This document shows positions 1 through 5,866 of a stretch of DNA of 7,349 nt, piece after piece (within the stretch, counting starts at the first letter, position 1; each line of letters begins with the position of its first letter). This stretch comes from Prevotella sp. (GTDB lineage Bacteria > Bacteroidota > Bacteroidia > Bacteroidales > Dysgonomonadaceae). The stretch covers positions 1 to 7,349 of the forward strand of contig JAISKQ010000010.1 in the NCBI GenBank assembly GCA_031260865.1, in the 5' to 3' direction. Both the position numbers and the translations under genes were made by a program. Under the pieces are notes generated by a model. It was not told where the DNA came from, did no database searches, and was given only the letters and a program-made list of their open reading frames with translations.

Positions 1-2
1 TG

Positions 3-34
3 CAAAAGTAAGGAACTTTTTATTACACTCCAAA
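3..34 (-). promoter_or_regulatory. Leftward Bacteroidetes-type promoter
   Basis: Read on the minus strand, TTTG (34-31) is followed after exactly 20 bases by TACTTTTG (10-3). Both match the known Bacteroidetes primary-sigma consensus (-33 TTTG, -7 TAnnTTTG, spacing 19-21). Transcription would start at or just beyond the left edge and run out of the window, so a divergently oriented gene or RNA is inferred there. The match is seen directly; activity is inferred. In AT-rich DNA such a match can occasionally arise by chance. Confidence 0.55.
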
Positions 35-75
35 TATTTTAAAGAGAAAATTTATCTTTTTTTTTCAACGAACTT

Positions 76-106
76 CAAATTTACCCCTTATTTTATTAAT
101 TTGCAA
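76..106 (-). promoter_or_regulatory. Second possible leftward promoter
   Basis: On the minus strand a -7 box TAAATTTG (83-76) lies 20 bases after a TTG (106-104, context ATTG). The -7 box matches TAnnTTTG exactly, while the -33 element is only partial. It points the same way as the promoter at 3-34, so it could be an alternative start for the same divergent gene. Confidence 0.35.
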
Positions 107-247
107 TATGTTATTAAACGGTCAAAAATTAGTAAAAAAAACAATAGGTAATGTAGTGATGTGTCGCGACCATACTAAGCAATAAGTAGTATTTGATAAT
201 ATTTTGCAAAAACATGTTTTATATTATAAAAATAGATTGTCGGTATA

Positions 248-271
248 GTATAAAAATCACTATTTTTACAC
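248..271. promoter_or_regulatory. Dyad upstream of the CoA ligase gene
   Basis: TAAAAAT (251-257) and ATTTTTA (262-268) are perfect inverted copies separated by 4 bases. GT (248-249) and AC (270-271) extend the symmetry past one A/C mismatch. It ends 25 bases before the ATG at 297, a place where an operator or mRNA hairpin could act. The symmetry is seen; a regulatory role is a guess, because A/T-only dyads are frequent by chance in such DNA. Confidence 0.25.
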
Positions 272-296
272 AAAATATCACATAAATACCTTAATT

Positions 297-2354
297 ATGA
301 TCTATAACCAGTTAGTAAACCCAAAAAGCATTGTAGTAGTAGGCGCTTCCGATAACATTTTGAAACCCGGAGGTAGTGTTTTGCACAATATTATAAATGG
401 TACTTTTAATAAAGATTTATATGTTGTAAATTCCAAAGGAGGAACAATACAAGGAATAAAAGCATATAAAAGTATAGAAGAAATTCCACAGACCGATTTG
501 GCTATTATTTCCATACCTGCAAATCAATGTCTTGCAACGGTGGAATATCTGGCTAATGAAAAAGGCGTCAAAGCATTTATTGTTTTTTCCGCAGGATTTA
601 GCGAAGAATCTGAAGAAGGAGCTGCCAGAGAGCATAAATTGGTAGAAATAGTAAATAAAGCAGGCGCGGTCATGATAGGGCCAAACTGTTCAGGATTCTT
701 TAATACCAAGCATCAAAGTATATTTACCCGTCCTGTGCCAAGTCTTGACACACAAGGTGTAGATATTATTTCCAGTTCGGGCGGAACGATTACATACATT
801 ATAGAATCAGCCATGCGAATTGGATTAAGATTTAATTCAGCATGGTCGATAGGTAATGCCGCGCAGGTAGGTGTAGAAGATATATTAGAATATCTGGATA
901 ACGAATTTGATCCGAAGATCAGTCCAAAAATCAAACTTTTATATCTGGAAAAAATAGCCGACCCTGACAGATTCTTGTTACACTCTTCATCCTTGATCAA
1001 CAAAGGATGTAAAATAGCTGCTATAAAATCAGGAAGTTCATCCTCCGGTAGCCGTGCCGCGTCATCACATACAGGAGCAATAGCCAGTTCAGACTCCGCG
1101 GTAGAAGCCTTGTTCCGTAAAGCCGGCATCATTCGTTGCTATTCGCGTGAAGAATTGGCGAATGTAGCCGCCGTGCTGTCACTGAAAGAACTAAAAGGTC
1201 ATAATCTGGCCATTATAACCCAAGCGGGAGGACCTGCCGTTATACTTACCGATGCGCTGTCGAAAGGGAATATTGATGTTCCTGAAATAGACAAAGAACT
1301 TGCGGCTGAATTAAAAAAACATCTTCTTCCCGGGGCTGCCGTATCAAATCCTATTGATATAATAGGAACGGGAACAGGAGAGCACATGGCTACCTGCATC
1401 GATTTCTGTGAAAAACACTTTAAAGAAATAGATGGCATTGCCGTAATATATGGAAATCCGGGCGTAAGCAATGTTGCGGAGGCTTATGAAATATTGGATC
1501 AAAAAATAAATACATGTAAACTGCCTATATACCCTATCCTTCCATCTGTTATAGCCGCCATGCAGGAAATGGATAACTTTGTGAAAAGAGGGCATGTCAA
1601 TTTCACGGACGAATATGCTCTGGCGAACGCCCTTTCGAAAGTAGTATCGTGGACGCCGCCATCGGCTGGAAAAATAGAAGACGTATCTGTCAATATTCCC
1701 CGAATACGTTCGATTATAGATAAAGCTCCTAACGGATACGTGAACAGCGATATTGTCAAGCAATTATTCGACGCGGCAGGAATACCCCAAGTGCAGGAAT
1801 TAGTTACAGCAGATAAAGAAGAAGCGATTGCGTTTGCCGAAAAAATAGGATTCCCCGTGGTAGCAAAATGTGTTGGTCCCATACATAAATCAGATGTGGG
1901 CGGCGTGGTATTGAATATACGCGCGGCAAATCACTTAGCCATTGAATTTGAACGAATAATGAAAATACCCGAAGCTACATCTGTAATGATACAACCGATG
2001 CTTTCGGGCAAAGAATTATTTATAGGCGCAAAATACGAGCCTACATACGGACATATTGTATTATGCGGATTAGGCGGAATTTTTGTGGAAATACTGCAAG
2101 ATGTAGCATCCGGATTAGCGCCTCTAAGCTTTCATGAGGCTAACTCTATGGTACAATCATTAAAAGCGTACAAGATTATCAAAGGGACGCGGGGACAGAA
2201 AGGATTGAACGAAAAACTATTTGTTGAAATAATTGTCCGACTGTCTGTTATGCTCCGATTTGCCCCCGAAATAAAAGAAATGGACATCAATCCTCTTCTT
2301 GCCAATGAAGAAAAGGTAACCGCCGTGGACGCCAGGATACGGATAGAAAAATGA
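297..2354 (+). CDS. Acetate/acyl-CoA ligase (ADP-forming), fused alpha-beta
   Basis: Cytoplasmic enzyme of the ADP-forming acyl-CoA synthetase family, which converts acyl-CoA + ADP + Pi to acid + CoA + ATP (reversible), giving substrate-level ATP in fermentation. The 685 residues are collinear with the fused alpha-beta form. A CoA-binding Rossmann domain covers about 5-135 (VVVGAS near 13-18, GPNCSG 128-133). Succinyl-CoA-ligase-like domains follow to about 460, with the SSHTGA loop carrying the probable phosphorylated His258. A C-terminal ATP-grasp domain runs from about 480 to the end, with HKSDVGG from His530, the glycine-rich GLGGIFVEIL and the EMDINPLL end motif. There is no GNAT extension as in Pka/YfiQ proteins. 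All expected motifs are present, so it looks intact. The start is the first ATG; no clear Shine-Dalgarno precedes it, which is usual in Bacteroidetes. It stands alone and is closed by the terminator at 2377-2421. Acyl substrate (acetate, propionate or branched/aryl acids) cannot be told from sequence alone. Confidence 0.92.
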   Translation: MIYNQLVNPKSIVVVGASDNILKPGGSVLHNIINGTFNKDLYVVNSKGGTIQGIKAYKSIEEIPQTDLAIISIPANQCLATVEYLANEKGVKAFIVFSAGFSEESEEGAAREHKLVEIVNKAGAVMIGPNCSGFFNTKHQSIFTRPVPSLDTQGVDIISSSGGTITYIIESAMRIGLRFNSAWSIGNAAQVGVEDILEYLDNEFDPKISPKIKLLYLEKIADPDRFLLHSSSLINKGCKIAAIKSGSSSSGSRAASSHTGAIASSDSAVEALFRKAGIIRCYSREELANVAAVLSLKELKGHNLAIITQAGGPAVILTDALSKGNIDVPEIDKELAAELKKHLLPGAAVSNPIDIIGTGTGEHMATCIDFCEKHFKEIDGIAVIYGNPGVSNVAEAYEILDQKINTCKLPIYPILPSVIAAMQEMDNFVKRGHVNFTDEYALANALSKVVSWTPPSAGKIEDVSVNIPRIRSIIDKAPNGYVNSDIVKQLFDAAGIPQVQELVTADKEEAIAFAEKIGFPVVAKCVGPIHKSDVGGVVLNIRAANHLAIEFERIMKIPEATSVMIQPMLSGKELFIGAKYEPTYGHIVLCGLGGIFVEILQDVASGLAPLSFHEANSMVQSLKAYKIIKGTRGQKGLNEKLFVEIIVRLSVMLRFAPEIKEMDINPLLANEEKVTAVDARIRIEK

Positions 2355-2376
2355 TTCTGATTTTATTATAGTGATG

Positions 2377-2421
2377 AGACAATGTTAGTATAGGCACGCC
2401 TTGCTGACATTGTCTTTTTTT
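2377..2421 (+). terminator. Intrinsic terminator of the CoA ligase gene
   Basis: AGACAATGTTAG (2377-2388) pairs with CTGACATTGTCT (2404-2415) as a 12-bp stem with one G-U pair and a 15-base loop. It runs straight into seven T residues (2415-2421). It starts 22 bases after the stop codon, so the ligase gene appears to be its own transcription unit. Confidence 0.85.
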
Positions 2422-2539
2422 AAGGAAAAATTCTCCCTTAAAGTATTCCCTTATTTTTCAGGAAAATATTACCTTTAGCCCCAATAAAATTTAGGATAGT
2501 GGGAATAACAATTATAGTAATATTAAACATCTGATATAG

Positions 2540-2571
2540 AGCCGAACAGTCTGTTGTTCTCGGCTTTTTTT
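2540..2571 (+). terminator. Terminator-like hairpin in uracil permease leader
   Basis: AGCC-GAACA (2540-2548) pairs with TGTTC-(TC bulge)-GGCT (2555-2565), with a 6-base loop, followed by T residues to 2571. An alternative register pairs AGCCGA with TCGGCT. The preceding gene already has its own terminator 119 bases upstream, and this one ends 31 bases before the permease ATG. An attenuator in the permease leader is therefore more plausible than a second read-through stop. A weak upstream promoter candidate is TACCTTTA (2470-2477), which lacks a good -33 partner. No antiterminator helix was identified. Confidence 0.6.
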
Positions 2572-2602
2572 ATGCTCAACCAAAAATATATTGAACCTGA
2601 AA

Positions 2603-3913
2603 ATGAAAGAAGAAAAGAAAATTGTATTAGGCATCCACGAAAAACCAAAACCGGCGCAATGGCTGCTACTAAGCATACAGCACCTATTCGCCATGTTTGG
2701 AGCTACTGTTTTAGTACCGGCTCTCACAGGAATGAGTCCGGCTGTAGCCTTGATTTCCAGTGGTATAGGAACGCTGGCGTTTATAGTTATCACCAAAGGG
2801 AAAGTTCCGTCTTATTTAGGCTCTTCATTTGCGTTTATCAATCCCATTATCGCTGTTAAAGCATTGGAACTCGACCCCTCGTCGGGAGTGGGTATGGGTA
2901 GCTTTCTGGTGGGCAGTTTTTTGGTGGGGGTAACTTATTCTATCGTCGCGTTAATCATATCCAGAGCCGGAACAAATTGGCTGATGAAACTGCTGCCTCC
3001 TGTTGTAGTAGGACCTGTGATTATGGTTATAGGACTGGGATTATCGGCGACAGCCGTTAATATGTCAACAAACAATTCGGCAGGAGAATACGATCTTACC
3101 TACGTGCTAATAGGCTTGGTAACCTTGACAATCACGATACTTACCGCGATTTTCACTCGTGGGTTCCTAAGCGTGATTCCGGTATTGATAGGTATCATCG
3201 GCGGATATATATTCTCCATCATTATGGGTATCGTAGATTTACAATCTGTCATAAACGCAAACTGGATAGAGGTTCCTTCTTTTATGATTCCTTTTGTAGA
3301 TTATACCCCTTCATTCACGTGGAGAGTCTTCCTGATGATGGTTCCTGTCGCCATTGTTCCGATAGCCGAACACATCGGTCATCAGTTGGTTCTCAGCAAA
3401 ATCGTGGGCAAAGACTTGATAAAAGACCCCGGATTAGACCGCTCTATGCTGGGAGACGGCGTAGCCACCATGATGGCTTCATTTATCGGAGGACCGCCGA
3501 ATACCACATACGGGGAAAACATCGGCGTGTTGGCTATCACAAGGGCATTCAGCATCTATCTGTTTGTAGGAGCCGCTATCTTTGCCATCTTGTTCGGATT
3601 TTGCGGAAAGATAGCCGCGCTGTTATCAACGATCCCTACCCCTGTGATGGGTGGCGTGTCCATTCTCTTGTTTGGTATTATCGCGTCCAGCGGCTTGCGT
3701 ATGTTGGTGGAAAACAAAGTTGATTTCAGCCGGAAACGCAACCTTATCATATCGTCCGTCATACTGGTTATTGGCATTGGCGGAGCGGCTATCCACATTG
3801 GGAAGGTATTCTCATTAGAAGGCATGGCTTTAGCTTCAATTATAGGTGTTGTTCTTAATCAGGTATTACCGGGAAAACAAGTTGTTGATTTCGATGAAAT
3901 GTTCAAAGAATAA
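2603..3913 (+). CDS. uraA: Uracil permease, NCS2 family (UraA-like)
   Basis: Inner-membrane nucleobase:cation symporter, probably proton-coupled uracil uptake feeding pyrimidine salvage. With the ATG at 2603 the protein is 436 residues, close to the 429 of E. coli UraA. The open frame extends four codons upstream only to a TTG, so the ATG is preferred. Family signatures are clear. The TM1 QH pair is Q26-H27. AEHIGH contains E256, equivalent to the substrate-contacting glutamate of TM8. TYGENIGVLAITR contains E305 and N306, the TM10 glutamate and the NCS2 signature NxGxxxxTR. Many hydrophobic segments are consistent with the 14-TM fold. The uracil-type motif (TTYGENIG) favours uracil over xanthine/urate members, though substrate remains inferred. 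It is monocistronic as far as seen. The leader hairpin at 2540-2571 suggests attenuation. No clear intrinsic terminator follows the stop; the repeat field begins within 30 bases. Confidence 0.92.
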   Translation: MKEEKKIVLGIHEKPKPAQWLLLSIQHLFAMFGATVLVPALTGMSPAVALISSGIGTLAFIVITKGKVPSYLGSSFAFINPIIAVKALELDPSSGVGMGSFLVGSFLVGVTYSIVALIISRAGTNWLMKLLPPVVVGPVIMVIGLGLSATAVNMSTNNSAGEYDLTYVLIGLVTLTITILTAIFTRGFLSVIPVLIGIIGGYIFSIIMGIVDLQSVINANWIEVPSFMIPFVDYTPSFTWRVFLMMVPVAIVPIAEHIGHQLVLSKIVGKDLIKDPGLDRSMLGDGVATMMASFIGGPPNTTYGENIGVLAITRAFSIYLFVGAAIFAILFGFCGKIAALLSTIPTPVMGGVSILLFGIIASSGLRMLVENKVDFSRKRNLIISSVILVIGIGGAAIHIGKVFSLEGMALASIIGVVLNQVLPGKQVVDFDEMFKE

Positions 3914-3966
3914 TCAAGACAGGACATCAAGAGGCTGCTGCAAAAAGTGACAAAAGTAACACTTTT

Positions 3967-3986
3967 CAGTAAGTAGCAGTAAGTAG
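3967..3986. repeat. Perfect 10-base tandem duplication
   Basis: CAGTAAGTAG occurs twice head to tail, immediately after module A copy 1. The word is close to the reverse complement of the CTACTTACT words in the 7-mer arrays, so it may be a piece of the same material in inverted orientation. Confidence 0.7.
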
Positions 3987-4025
3987 TAAATTAGAGTTCA
4001 AATGTACAAGAACTCTAATTTATTA
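3984..4025. repeat. 16-bp inverted repeat inside the repeat field
   Basis: Bases 3984-3999 pair with 4010-4025. The inner 13 pairs are perfect (TAAATTAGAGTTC against GAACTCTAATTTA) and the outer three include one G-T. The 10-base loop contains the palindrome TGTACA (4003-4008). No T-run follows, so it is not a canonical terminator, although it is the first strong hairpin after the permease stop and could form an mRNA 3' end. Confidence 0.75.
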
Positions 4026-4141
4026 GTATACTAGAACTCTTGTTAACTTGCACGCTTGTAAACTCAAAACTTAAAAAGGTGACAAAAGTAACAGTTTTTA
4101 GTCATCGTCACTTTGCAGCATTCTTTTTCATTCCTAATTAC

Positions 4142-4169
4142 TCATTACTTACTACTCAAAACTCAAAAC
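4142..4169. repeat. Short 7-mer array
   Basis: Four in-phase heptamers: TCATTAC, TTACTAC, TCAAAAC, TCAAAAC. The same series recurs at 4314-4341 with one extra TCATTAC inserted between the second and third units, as expected from gain or loss of whole units. Confidence 0.75.
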
Positions 4170-4273
4170 TTAAAAAAAGTGACAAACGTAACAGTTTTCA
4201 TTAAATAGTTTACTAGAGTTCTAAAAAGTAACAAAAGTAACAGTTTTCGGGTTACATCGCTTTGCGTCATTTT

Positions 4274-4350
4274 TAATTCGTAATTCCTCATTCTTAAATT
4301 CTTTCTTGTAAACTCATTACTTACTACTCATTACTCAAAACTCAAAAAAG
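4274..4350. repeat. 7-mer array, 11 units
   Basis: Seventy-seven bases can be cut into 11 heptamers without a phase break, from TAATTCG at 4274 to the A-run that abuts module A copy 5 at 4351. The right half (4314-4341) consists of TCATTAC, TTACTAC, TCATTAC, TCAAAAC. The left half is more degenerate. Confidence 0.7.
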
Positions 4351-4680
4351 GTGACAAAAGTAACAGTTTTTTTAGGATTTAAGTTTACTAGAATTCAAGT
4401 TTACTAGCATTGCTAGAACTCTTGTAAACTTGTACACTTAAAAACTTTAAAAAAGTGACAAACGTAACAGTTTTCGGGTAACAACGCTTCGCGCCATTCT
4501 TCTTCATTTTCTCGTAACTTGTAACTTGTAACTATATCATCATATCAAAGACCTTTTCAATCATCGCATTGCGCCGCGAATGGTTTATTGTTGAAAAAGT
4601 GACAAAAGTAACACTTCCATGGTAACACCGCCTCGCGCCATTCTTCTTCCTCTTCTTGTAAACTTGTAAAATAGAACTCT

Positions 4681-4792
4681 CGTAAACTCACAACTTATTA
4701 CTCAGAACTTACTACTTATTACTTTTAACTCAAAACCCATTACCCATTACCCATTACTTATTACTTATTATTCGTAACTTGTAACTTGTAAC
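4681..4792. repeat. 7-mer array, 16 units
   Basis: Sixteen heptamers in unbroken phase, of consensus TYNNNAC; 15 of the 16 end in AC. It includes three consecutive CCATTAC (4737-4757), TTATTAC and two consecutive TTGTAAC (4779-4792). A period of 7 excludes selection for a reading frame through it. Replication slippage of whole units is the simplest origin. Confidence 0.85.
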
Positions 4793-4795
4793 TAT

Positions 4796-4969
4796 TCTAT
4801 ATAAGACAATTTTTTCTGAATTTTATGCGGATTTAATCGTTAAAATTTTGTTTTTGGTGATTTTTTGAGATGTTTTTTGCCTGCTCCTTCTGCTTATTTT
4901 AGCTTTATCATTGTAACCCACACACAGATACCCTCCCGGGCGAACGAGGAAACTCTATTTTAAGCAGTT
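4796..4969. other. Non-repetitive spacer after the repeat field
   Basis: AT-rich DNA without a recognisable gene. A 6-bp hairpin, GAAACT (4949-4954) with AGTTTC (4966-4971), overlaps the stop codon of the neighbouring minus-strand gene. No T-run follows on that strand, so it is at best a weak transcript end. Confidence 0.4.
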
Positions 4970-5365
4970 TCATAATTGTGATTTTATAATTTGTGGCACT
5001 ATACTTTCTATGAGATAAAAGAAGTCTCCTTTTTCAAGAATAGATTCAATATTTTGACTGATTTCAAAATCCGCGTGCGCAAGCTTTTTTACTTTGTCCA
5101 CGGTAAGAATCAATCCTGTAAAAATTGTTTCTTTTCGTGCGCGGTATAAATCCAGTGGAATTATTATGGGTGTAGTAACGCGTATCCATGAATTATTCTC
5201 AATCCTGTCCAATATGGACACTCTACAAACATACGCGATAAAATATAAATATTCTTTATGTTCATAGACATCGCTACGGTCGTTTATTTGTGGCTCTAAA
5301 TCCAATAGTAATTTGATTGTTTTACCCATTCCAATCGCGACTCTATTTAAATCAAGCGTGCCCAT
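4970..5365 (-). CDS. Hypothetical protein, 131 aa, no recognised family
   Basis: I do not recognise this protein. It begins MGTLDLNRVAIGMGK and ends QIIKSQL. It is mixed alpha/beta-looking, with no signal peptide and no membrane segment. It has one aromatic stretch (EYLYFIAYVCRVSIL, about 38-52) and a charged helical part (about 85-125). Nothing resembles a helix-turn-helix or a catalytic motif. Length, normal amino-acid composition and one continuous frame in otherwise stop-rich DNA argue that it is real. The ATG at 5365 is preceded by an A-rich stretch (AAGAAAA), acceptable for Bacteroidetes. There is no clear promoter in the 150 bases directly upstream. The nearest good one is at 5758-5789, which would give a leader of about 385 bases containing the structured element at 5513-5728. 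It lies between the repeat field and that element, away from the housekeeping genes, which suggests accessory DNA. Confidence 0.6.
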   Translation of the reverse strand: MGTLDLNRVAIGMGKTIKLLLDLEPQINDRSDVYEHKEYLYFIAYVCRVSILDRIENNSWIRVTTPIIIPLDLYRARKETIFTGLILTVDKVKKLAHADFEISQNIESILEKGDFFYLIESIVPQIIKSQL

Positions 5366-5512
5366 TTTTCTTGTATTTAATCGTTTATAAGCTAATTAAT
5401 GCTCATTCATCCAAGTGTTTTCCAGCAGTTTAACCTCGTATTATCGAGGGATCAGGCACGATTCTGATTCATATATTGTGCTCTCTTTTTTGGGTGTCGA
5501 ATTTTATTTTTT
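5366..5512. other. Spacer with two small hairpins
   Basis: This stretch lies between the 131-aa gene and the structured element. CCTCG (5434-5438) pairs with CGAGG (5445-5449), and ATCAG (5451-5455) pairs with CTGAT (5464-5468), side by side. No T-run follows either on the minus strand. They might be part of a leader for the 131-aa gene or nothing functional. Confidence 0.35.
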
Positions 5513-5728
5513 GACATAAAGAAAGCGTGATACTTAACTTGTATCCCGCTATTAGTGGTATTTGCCGTAACCTTAGACCATGGAATCAGTTAAGTTCACG
5601 CTTATTACGTGAACATTTAACTTATTCTTACGGTCTATTTCTAATCGGCAAATTTTCTAATAGCAAGAATAACGCAAAATGCTAAATATGTATGCGTATT
5701 GACTACGCGCTTATTTCTTTTTTATATC
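5513..5728 (-). ncRNA. Candidate structured RNA, rod-shaped (6S-like shape)
   Basis: Nested complementary segments (plus coordinates): 5513-5524 with 5714-5728 (5+7 pairs, one bulge), GCGT 5525-5528 with ACGC 5705-5708 or 5672-5675, 5548-5555 with 5657-5664 (8), 5561-5567 with 5646-5652 (7), 5574-5579 with 5632-5637 (6), 5583-5586 with 5624-5627 (4), and 5588-5600 with 5608-5622 (13, one 2-base bulge) closed by a 7-base loop. A side hairpin, 5529-5533 with 5541-5545, sits in the large internal loop. On the minus strand this is a long rod with a central bubble and a small hairpin on its 3' strand, the general shape of 6S RNA, which sequesters RNA polymerase. Minus is preferred because of the consensus promoter at 5758-5789 and purine-rich internal loops. 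Against it, three G-U pairs favour plus, and no clear terminator is seen on minus. The identity as 6S is inference. A palindromic mobile remnant is the main alternative. Confidence 0.5.
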
Positions 5729-5757
5729 ATATTTTAGTTTTAATTTTAATTCAAGCA

Positions 5758-5789
5758 CAAATATAATTATTTATTACTTTTCAAGCAAA
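5758..5789 (-). promoter_or_regulatory. Consensus Bacteroidetes promoter, leftward
   Basis: On the minus strand TTTG (5789-5786) is followed after exactly 20 bases by TATATTTG (5765-5758), matching both elements and the spacing of the Bacteroidetes primary-sigma promoter. The predicted start is near 5750, about 20 bases before the structured element and about 385 bases before the 131-aa gene. It lies downstream of the plug gene stop (5867), so it makes a new transcript rather than serving that gene. Confidence 0.6.
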
Positions 5790-5825
5790 AAGTTGTTTTG
5801 AAAAAATATTTTTTTATAGAATAAT

Positions 5826-5840
5826 TACAGTCTGCCTGTA
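5826..5840 (-). terminator. Weak hairpin after the plug gene
   Basis: TACAG (5826-5830) pairs with CTGTA (5836-5840), 27 bases beyond the stop codon on the minus strand. It is followed by very AT-rich DNA that includes a T-run near 5801-5806. The stem is short and the T-run is not adjacent, so this is only a possible terminator. Confidence 0.3.
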
Positions 5841-5866
5841 CGCTCCTCGACACAATCGTTTCCGTT

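Larger units (their letters stand above)
1..296. other. AT-rich divergent intergenic spacer
   Basis: No gene is visible here on either strand. The spacer holds the two leftward promoter candidates, an isolated 8-base perfect palindrome GTCGCGAC (163-170) that stands out as GC-rich, and an imperfect dyad at 248-271. I found no clean TTTG/TAnnTTTG pair reading rightward towards the gene at 297, so the promoter of that gene is not identified. Confidence 0.6.
3942..4795. repeat. Composite intergenic repeat field (modules A, B, C and 7-mer arrays)
   Basis: About 850 bases without a credible gene, built from a few repeated words. Module A, GTGACAAAAGTAACAGTTTT or close variants, occurs seven times in the same orientation, starting at 3947, 4079, 4179, 4228, 4351, 4455 and 4599. 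Module B is a GC-richer word of the form GTAACAnCGCTTCGCGCCATTC. It follows A copies 2, 4, 6 and 7 (about 4101, 4251, 4479 and 4622). Module C (TTTACTAGARTTC and relatives) follows copies 1, 3 and 5. Arrays of 7- and 8-base words such as TCATTAC, TCAAAAC, TTGTAAC and CTTGTAAA fill the rest, often ending in an A-run just before the next A. The outermost copies (1 and 7) read AACACTT where inner copies read AACAGTT. I do not recognise the family. It is not a CRISPR, because the intervals vary from about 30 to 125 bases and are themselves repetitive. Confidence 0.85.

Noticed and set aside
713..1132. Minus-strand 139-aa open frame inside the CoA ligase gene
   Set aside because: It is the shadow of a fully motif-supported gene on the other strand and has no family resemblance. 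The same applies to other antisense frames in 302-1882.
2591..2602. Longer uracil permease start giving four extra residues
   Set aside because: The codon at 2591 is TTG; the ATG at 2603 gives the usual N-terminus (MKEEKK) and a normal family length.
3319..3723. Plus-strand 134-aa frame inside the permease gene
   Set aside because: It is a +1-frame shadow of the NCS2 coding sequence, rich in Arg/Ser/His as expected for a frame shadow.
3942..4620. CRISPR array, suggested by seven similar 20-base repeats
   Set aside because: Intervals range from about 30 to 125 bases, consist of repeated short words rather than unique spacers, and there is no cas gene in the window.
4599..4795. Plasmid-type iteron origin
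   Set aside because: Same-direction 20-mers are reminiscent, but there is no replication initiator gene and no DnaA boxes (TTATCCACA) nearby, and the spacing is irregular.
5513..5728. Integron attC site or retron msr-msd
   Set aside because: The palindrome lacks the RYYYAAC/GTTRRRY core boxes at its ends, and no integrase or reverse transcriptase is in the window.
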